64,000 nt of DNA from PALSA-1004 sp963804885 (GTDB taxonomy: Bacteria; Pseudomonadota; Gammaproteobacteria; Burkholderiales; SG8-41), in the NCBI GenBank assembly GCA_963804885.1, contig CAWDSF010000010.1, positions 248,001 through 312,000 of the forward strand, given 5' to 3'. Of the stretch, positions 60,292 to 64,000 are shown in pieces. Below the pieces are notes generated by a model. That model searched no databases, had not been told where the DNA came from, and saw nothing but the letters and a program-made list of their open reading frames with translations. The first letter of the stretch is position 1, and each line of letters opens with the position of its first letter. The translations under genes were made by a program, and so were the position numbers.

Positions 60292-61248
60292 GTGAAGTGT
60301 TTGTTGGCCGCGTCGCTTGCACTATTTGCGACTGGCGCAGCGTTCGCGCAAGACTATCCCGCACGGCCGCTGCGCCTGATCGTGCCGTGGCCGCCGGGCG
60401 GCGGCGCCGACGTGATAGCTCGCGTCATTTTCCAGAAAGTCGGCGATTCCATCGGCCAGCAGGTCATCGTGGATAACCGGGGCGGTGCTTCCACCATCAT
60501 CGGCATGGACATAGTCGCGAAGGCGGCGCCCGACGGTTACACGTTCGGATTTCCGACCAGCAACCTGACGGTTAATCCGGCGTTGTTTGCCAAGTTGCCG
60601 TTCGACGCCGCGCGCGACCTGGCGCCTGTCACGCAAGCGGTCAACGGCCTTTACATTCTTGCCGTGCATCCGTCGCTGCCGGTGAAGTCGGTGGGCGACC
60701 TCATCGCGCTCGCAAAAACAGCGCCGGGCAAATTGAATGCGTCGATCGCGGGCGCCGGCACGCCGACGCATTTGGGGCTGGAGCAATTCAAAGCGATGGC
60801 GGGGGTCAGCATCGCGGCCATCAACTATAAAGGCGCGGCACCCGCAGCGACCGGCCTGTTGTCGGGCGAGACGCAACTCATGTTCGTCAGCGCGCCGACG
60901 GTGCTCACTCAGGTGCAGGCCGGCAAGTTGCGCGCGATTGCGGTGATGGGCGCGAAACGTTCGTCCGCCTTGCCCGATCTACCGACGATTGCCGAATCGG
61001 GTCTCGACGGCTACGCGGTCAGCGAATGGTACGGCGTCGTCGCCCCCGCGGGCACCCGCGCAGCGCACGTCGAGCGCGTCAATGCCGAAATACGCAAGGT
61101 GCTTGCACTGCCGGAGGTGAAGGACAGGCTCGTCGTGCTCGGCGCCGAAATCGTCGCCAGCACGCCGCAGGAATTCGGCGCGTTCATCAAGGCTGATATC
61201 GCGAAATGGGGCAGGCTCGTCAAGGAGGCGGGAATCAAGGCGGAATAG
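60292..61248 (+). CDS. Bug-family (TctC) substrate receptor
   Basis: 318 residues. A signal peptide (KCLLAASLALFATGAAFAQ) precedes DYPARPLRLIVPWPPGGGAD, VDNRGGASTIIG, PDGYT and AINYKGAAPAATGLLSGE. The GTG at 60292 gives a clean signal peptide, but GGAGG lies 14 bases upstream, which is long; a GTG at 60262 is the alternative. The next Bug gene follows on the same strand 40 bp later. Confidence 0.88.
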   Translation: MKCLLAASLALFATGAAFAQDYPARPLRLIVPWPPGGGADVIARVIFQKVGDSIGQQVIVDNRGGASTIIGMDIVAKAAPDGYTFGFPTSNLTVNPALFAKLPFDAARDLAPVTQAVNGLYILAVHPSLPVKSVGDLIALAKTAPGKLNASIAGAGTPTHLGLEQFKAMAGVSIAAINYKGAAPAATGLLSGETQLMFVSAPTVLTQVQAGKLRAIAVMGAKRSSALPDLPTIAESGLDGYAVSEWYGVVAPAGTRAAHVERVNAEIRKVLALPEVKDRLVVLGAEIVASTPQEFGAFIKADIAKWGRLVKEAGIKAE

Positions 61249-61288
61249 GGCGGGTGTTTTTAGAAATCATCACATGGAGATCGCAAGC

Positions 61289-62260
61289 ATGAAATGCACA
61301 AAGATGGCAGTCGTGGCCGCGCTGGTGCTTTTAAGCGTTCCTTGCATTGCGCAATCGCAGCAGCATTTTCCCGCCAAGCCGATTCGCATGATCATCGGTT
61401 ACACCCCCGGCAGCGAGATCGACGTCATTGGCCGCATGGTGGCCTACGAAATGTCGGAGCACTGGGGCCAGAAGGTGGTGGTGGACAACCGTCCCGGCGC
61501 CGGCAGCACTGTGGCAGCCGCCATCGCCGCAGTTGCCTCCCCCGACGGCTACACGTTGTTCTTCAATTCGGTCTCGCACGCGGCGACGCCGGGGCTGTAT
61601 TCGAAGCTGCCGTTCGATACGCTGCGCGATTTCGCCGGCGTGTCGCAGGTGACGAGCGCGCCTAACGTGCTCGTGGTGGCCCCCGCGCAGGGAATCAAGT
61701 CGCTGAAAGAACTCATCGTGTTCGTGAAGCAGCGGCCCGGCCAAATCAACTACGGTTCGGCCGGCATCGGCAGCGGCACGCACATCACCGGCGAGATGCT
61801 GATCCTGGCGGAGCAGTTCAAGGTCTCGCACATTCCGTACAAGGGCGTGCCGGAAGTGCTGACCGACACCATGACCGGGCGCGTGCAGTACTCGTTCGCG
61901 CCGATCGGCAACACGCTGGCGTTCGTCAAGGACAAGCGGCTGCTGCCGCTGGCGGTGACGACACTGGCACGCTCCCCGATGCTGCCCGAGGTGCCCACTG
62001 TCGCGGAGGCGGCAATTGCGGGCTTCGAATGGGACCAATGGTACGGGCTCTTCGCGCCGGCCAAGACGCCGCGCCCGATCGTGAATCAGCTGTCCCGGGA
62101 GGTGGCCCGCATCCTCGCCATGCCCGAAACGCGGGAGCGGCTGGCGATTCGCGGCTCGGTGCCGAAGCCCTCCACGCCCGACGAATTCGACAAATTTGTC
62201 CGCGCCGAGGTCGAGAAGATCACGCGCGTGATCAAGGCCGGTGGCGTCAAAATTGAGTAG
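61289..62260 (+). CDS. Bug-family (TctC) substrate receptor
   Basis: 323 residues. The signal peptide ends at CIAQS, and HFPAKPIRMIIGYTPGSEID, VDNRPGAGSTVA, PDGYT and SHIPYKGVPEVLTDTMTG follow. ATG at 61289 has GGAGA eight bases upstream; the ATG at 61274 overlaps that site and is less likely. The PGSEID loop departs from the usual PGGxxD, hinting at a different ligand. It is in tandem with the previous Bug gene and convergent with the next one, with 11 bp between. Confidence 0.9.
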   Translation: MKCTKMAVVAALVLLSVPCIAQSQQHFPAKPIRMIIGYTPGSEIDVIGRMVAYEMSEHWGQKVVVDNRPGAGSTVAAAIAAVASPDGYTLFFNSVSHAATPGLYSKLPFDTLRDFAGVSQVTSAPNVLVVAPAQGIKSLKELIVFVKQRPGQINYGSAGIGSGTHITGEMLILAEQFKVSHIPYKGVPEVLTDTMTGRVQYSFAPIGNTLAFVKDKRLLPLAVTTLARSPMLPEVPTVAEAAIAGFEWDQWYGLFAPAKTPRPIVNQLSREVARILAMPETRERLAIRGSVPKPSTPDEFDKFVRAEVEKITRVIKAGGVKIE

Positions 62261-62271
62261 GGCGACGCTGC

Positions 62272-63252
62272 TTATTCAGGGGTGATGCCGACAGCGGTCG
62301 CGAGCTTGATCCATTTTTCGATTTCATCGCGATTGAATCGCTCGTACTCTTCGGGCGTGCTGGCGACTGCGTCCGCGCCGAGCTTTGCGAGATTTTCCTT
62401 GACCATTGCGTCATTTAGCGCTTTCGCGACTGCCGATTGCAGGCGATCGATGACGGCGCGCGGCGTGTTCGCGGGCGCGAGCATGCCGCAACTGCCGACA
62501 ACTACAAAGCCTGGATAACCCGCGTCGCCCATCGTCGGCACATTGGGAGCGGACGCCGAACGTTTTTCGCCGGTCTGCGCAAGCATGCGCACCTGGCCGC
62601 GCTGCGCGTACTGCAGTGCCAGCGGCATGCTGGTGAACTGCATCTGCACGAATCCGGCGACGAGGTCGACAATCGCGGGCCCCGCGCCTTTGTACGGCAC
62701 GTGGACGAGTTTTATTTTGGCCGTGGAGCTGAATAGTTCCGCCGACAGATGGCCGACCGTGCCGCGGCCCGCCGTTGAATAGTTGATGCTGTCGGGATGC
62801 GCACGCGCGAGCGCTACCAGTTGCTTGACGTCCTTGACCGGCAGCGACGGATGCACGAGCAATGCATTGGGAACCGAGACGAGCAGTGAAACCGGCGCGA
62901 AGCTTTTGATCGAGTCGTAGGGAATTTTGCGGATCATCGCCGGATTGATCGTGTGCCCCTCCGAGACCATCAGGAGCGTGTAGCCGTCGGGTGTGGCTTT
63001 GGCGACCATTTCGCTGCCGATGGTACCGCCGGCGCCGCCGCGGTTGTCGATAATGATCTGCTGACCGAGGAGCTCGGACATTTTGGGCGCGTAGAAGCGC
63101 GCGATGATGTCGGTGTTGCCGCCGGCCGCAAATGGCACGATCAAGCGTATTGCCTTGCTCGGAAAGGGCTGCGCGGACGCGGGTTGCTCTGCCAGTATTA
63201 CTGCTCCCGCACAACACAATAGGCATTTCCATTGCCACCGCGGAGCGCGCAT
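62272..63252 (-). CDS. Bug-family (TctC) substrate receptor
   Basis: 326 residues starting at ATG 63252 with GAGGGA six bases upstream. A longer open frame to 63489 has no site and overlaps the divergent aminotransferase gene. The signal peptide ends at PASAQ, and PFPSKAIRLIVPFAAGGNTD, IDNRGGAGGTIG, PDGYT and VHVPYKGAGPAIVDLVAG follow. It is divergent from the aminotransferase gene, sharing a 106-bp promoter region, so the two may be regulated together. Confidence 0.9.
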   Translation of the reverse strand: MRAPRWQWKCLLCCAGAVILAEQPASAQPFPSKAIRLIVPFAAGGNTDIIARFYAPKMSELLGQQIIIDNRGGAGGTIGSEMVAKATPDGYTLLMVSEGHTINPAMIRKIPYDSIKSFAPVSLLVSVPNALLVHPSLPVKDVKQLVALARAHPDSINYSTAGRGTVGHLSAELFSSTAKIKLVHVPYKGAGPAIVDLVAGFVQMQFTSMPLALQYAQRGQVRMLAQTGEKRSASAPNVPTMGDAGYPGFVVVGSCGMLAPANTPRAVIDRLQSAVAKALNDAMVKENLAKLGADAVASTPEEYERFNRDEIEKWIKLATAVGITPE

Positions 63253-63358
63253 GCGTGTCCCTCGAAAAGTTTCGTCTATAATCATTCTACACGCGGCGAG
63301 ATCGCGCTTTTGCCGCATTCCATCGCAGGACAACTCAAAAACGACCGAAGGCGACGCC

Positions 63359-64000
63359 ATGGCGGACGGCCACGCAGGCGAATCCAAAATTCTGGCGACA
63401 TATCGCGCGCGCACACCGCGCGCTGCGGAGCTCAATCGGAAAGCGCGTGGCGTACTGCCGGGCGGCATCGTGCACGATTCGCGGCGCATGTCGCCGTACG
63501 GTATCTATGGCGATCACGCGCTGGGATCGCACAAGTGGGACATCGACGGCAACGAGTACGTCGATTACTTCGGCGGCCACGGCTCGCTGCTGCTCGGACA
63601 TCAGCATCCGCAAGTGCTGGCAGCGATCCAGAAGCAACTCGACAAAGGCATGCATCTCGCGGCGGCGCATGAGCTGGAAGTGGAATGGGCGAGCTTGGTC
63701 CAGGAGATGGTGCCGTCGGTCGAGCGCGTGAGGTTTACTTCGTCGGGAACGGAGGCCACGCAGCTTGCAATGCGGCTAGCGCGCGCGGCAACTGGGCGGC
63801 GCCGGATCGTGCGCTTCCTCACCCATTTTCATGGTTGGCACGATCACGCGGCGGGCGGCGTGCACGATCATTTCGATGGTTCGCCGAACGCCGGCGTGCT
63901 GGAGGAAGTCGCTGAGAGCACGACACTGGTTGCGCCGAACGATGTCGCTACCGTAGAAAAAGTTCTTGCCGCCAGCAAGGACGTTGCCGCCGTCATGCTG
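63359..64000 (+). CDS. Class III aminotransferase (glutamate-1-semialdehyde aminomutase-like), cut off by window edge
   Basis: First 214 residues of a PLP enzyme, continuing past the window. LNRKARGVLPGGIVHDSRRM, WDIDGNEYVDYFGGHGSLLL, GHQHPQVLAAI and VRFTSSGTEATQLAMRLARA (the PLP-phosphate SGTEA motif) match the HemL-like branch of class III aminotransferases. The PLP lysine lies beyond the window. Its place among organic-acid genes, not haem genes, suggests a catabolic amine or amino-acid transaminase, not HemL itself. Confidence 0.88.
   Translation, partial: MADGHAGESKILATYRARTPRAAELNRKARGVLPGGIVHDSRRMSPYGIYGDHALGSHKWDIDGNEYVDYFGGHGSLLLGHQHPQVLAAIQKQLDKGMHLAAAHELEVEWASLVQEMVPSVERVRFTSSGTEATQLAMRLARAATGRRRIVRFLTHFHGWHDHAAGGVHDHFDGSPNAGVLEEVAESTTLVAPNDVATVEKVLAASKDVAAVML

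Overview
The window is GC-rich, tightly packed bacterial DNA. It most resembles a betaproteobacterium of the Burkholderiales type. Supporting signs are nine Bug-type (tripartite tricarboxylate transporter) receptors, a ubiC-ubiA-ubiD ubiquinone cluster, a lexA-imuA-imuB-dnaE2 mutasome, CIRCE-controlled groESL, and tRNAs with encoded CCA. This placement is inferred from gene content; no rRNA is present to confirm it.

Layout. 1-10 kb: a branched-chain amino acid receptor and permease, a cytochrome c, a YyaL/DUF255 protein, a degenerate HtrA-like PDZ protein, a pentameric-channel-like protein, ilvD, lgt and sapC. 10-24 kb: tRNA-Ala, two acyl-CoA dehydrogenases, a KimA-like permease, ridA, recG, ubiCAD, a beta-barrel protein, dacB and bioA. 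24-34.5 kb: groESL, tRNA-Phe, a large cyclase/ATPase/TPR signalling protein behind a cytochrome P450 and a 47-codon ORF, then a TPR-methyltransferase and an orphan Hcp. 34.7-44 kb: a Bug receptor with an Ldh-type dehydrogenase, then the SOS cluster on the minus strand. 44-64 kb: catabolic and uptake genes. These are an ABC receptor with an AtuA-like pair, a 3-hydroxyacyl-CoA dehydrogenase with a Bug receptor, two exported methyltransferase-like proteins, an M14 peptidase, and a run of Bug receptors interleaved with a CaiB CoA-transferase, an HMGL-like lyase and an MmgE/PrpD dehydratase.

Genes working together. The SOS cluster reads, in transcription order: perfect LexA box, small unknown DNA-binding-like protein, lexA, imuA, imuB, dnaE2. 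A 392-bp element with 30-bp imperfect terminal inverted repeats (25/30 identical) and a TAA duplication sits in the 3' end of imuA and supplies its last 68 codons. A related 42-bp palindrome lies between the small gene and lexA. MmgE/PrpD, HMGL-like, two Bug receptors, CaiB and a further Bug receptor look like one organic-acid uptake and catabolism operon.

Data quality. Twelve genes, including groES, groEL, lgt and dnaE2, carry single-base reading-frame breaks: 22 sites, nearly all one-base insertions. Each gene aligns with its family once the extra bases are removed, so I treat these as consensus sequence errors and annotate each gene as one CDS.
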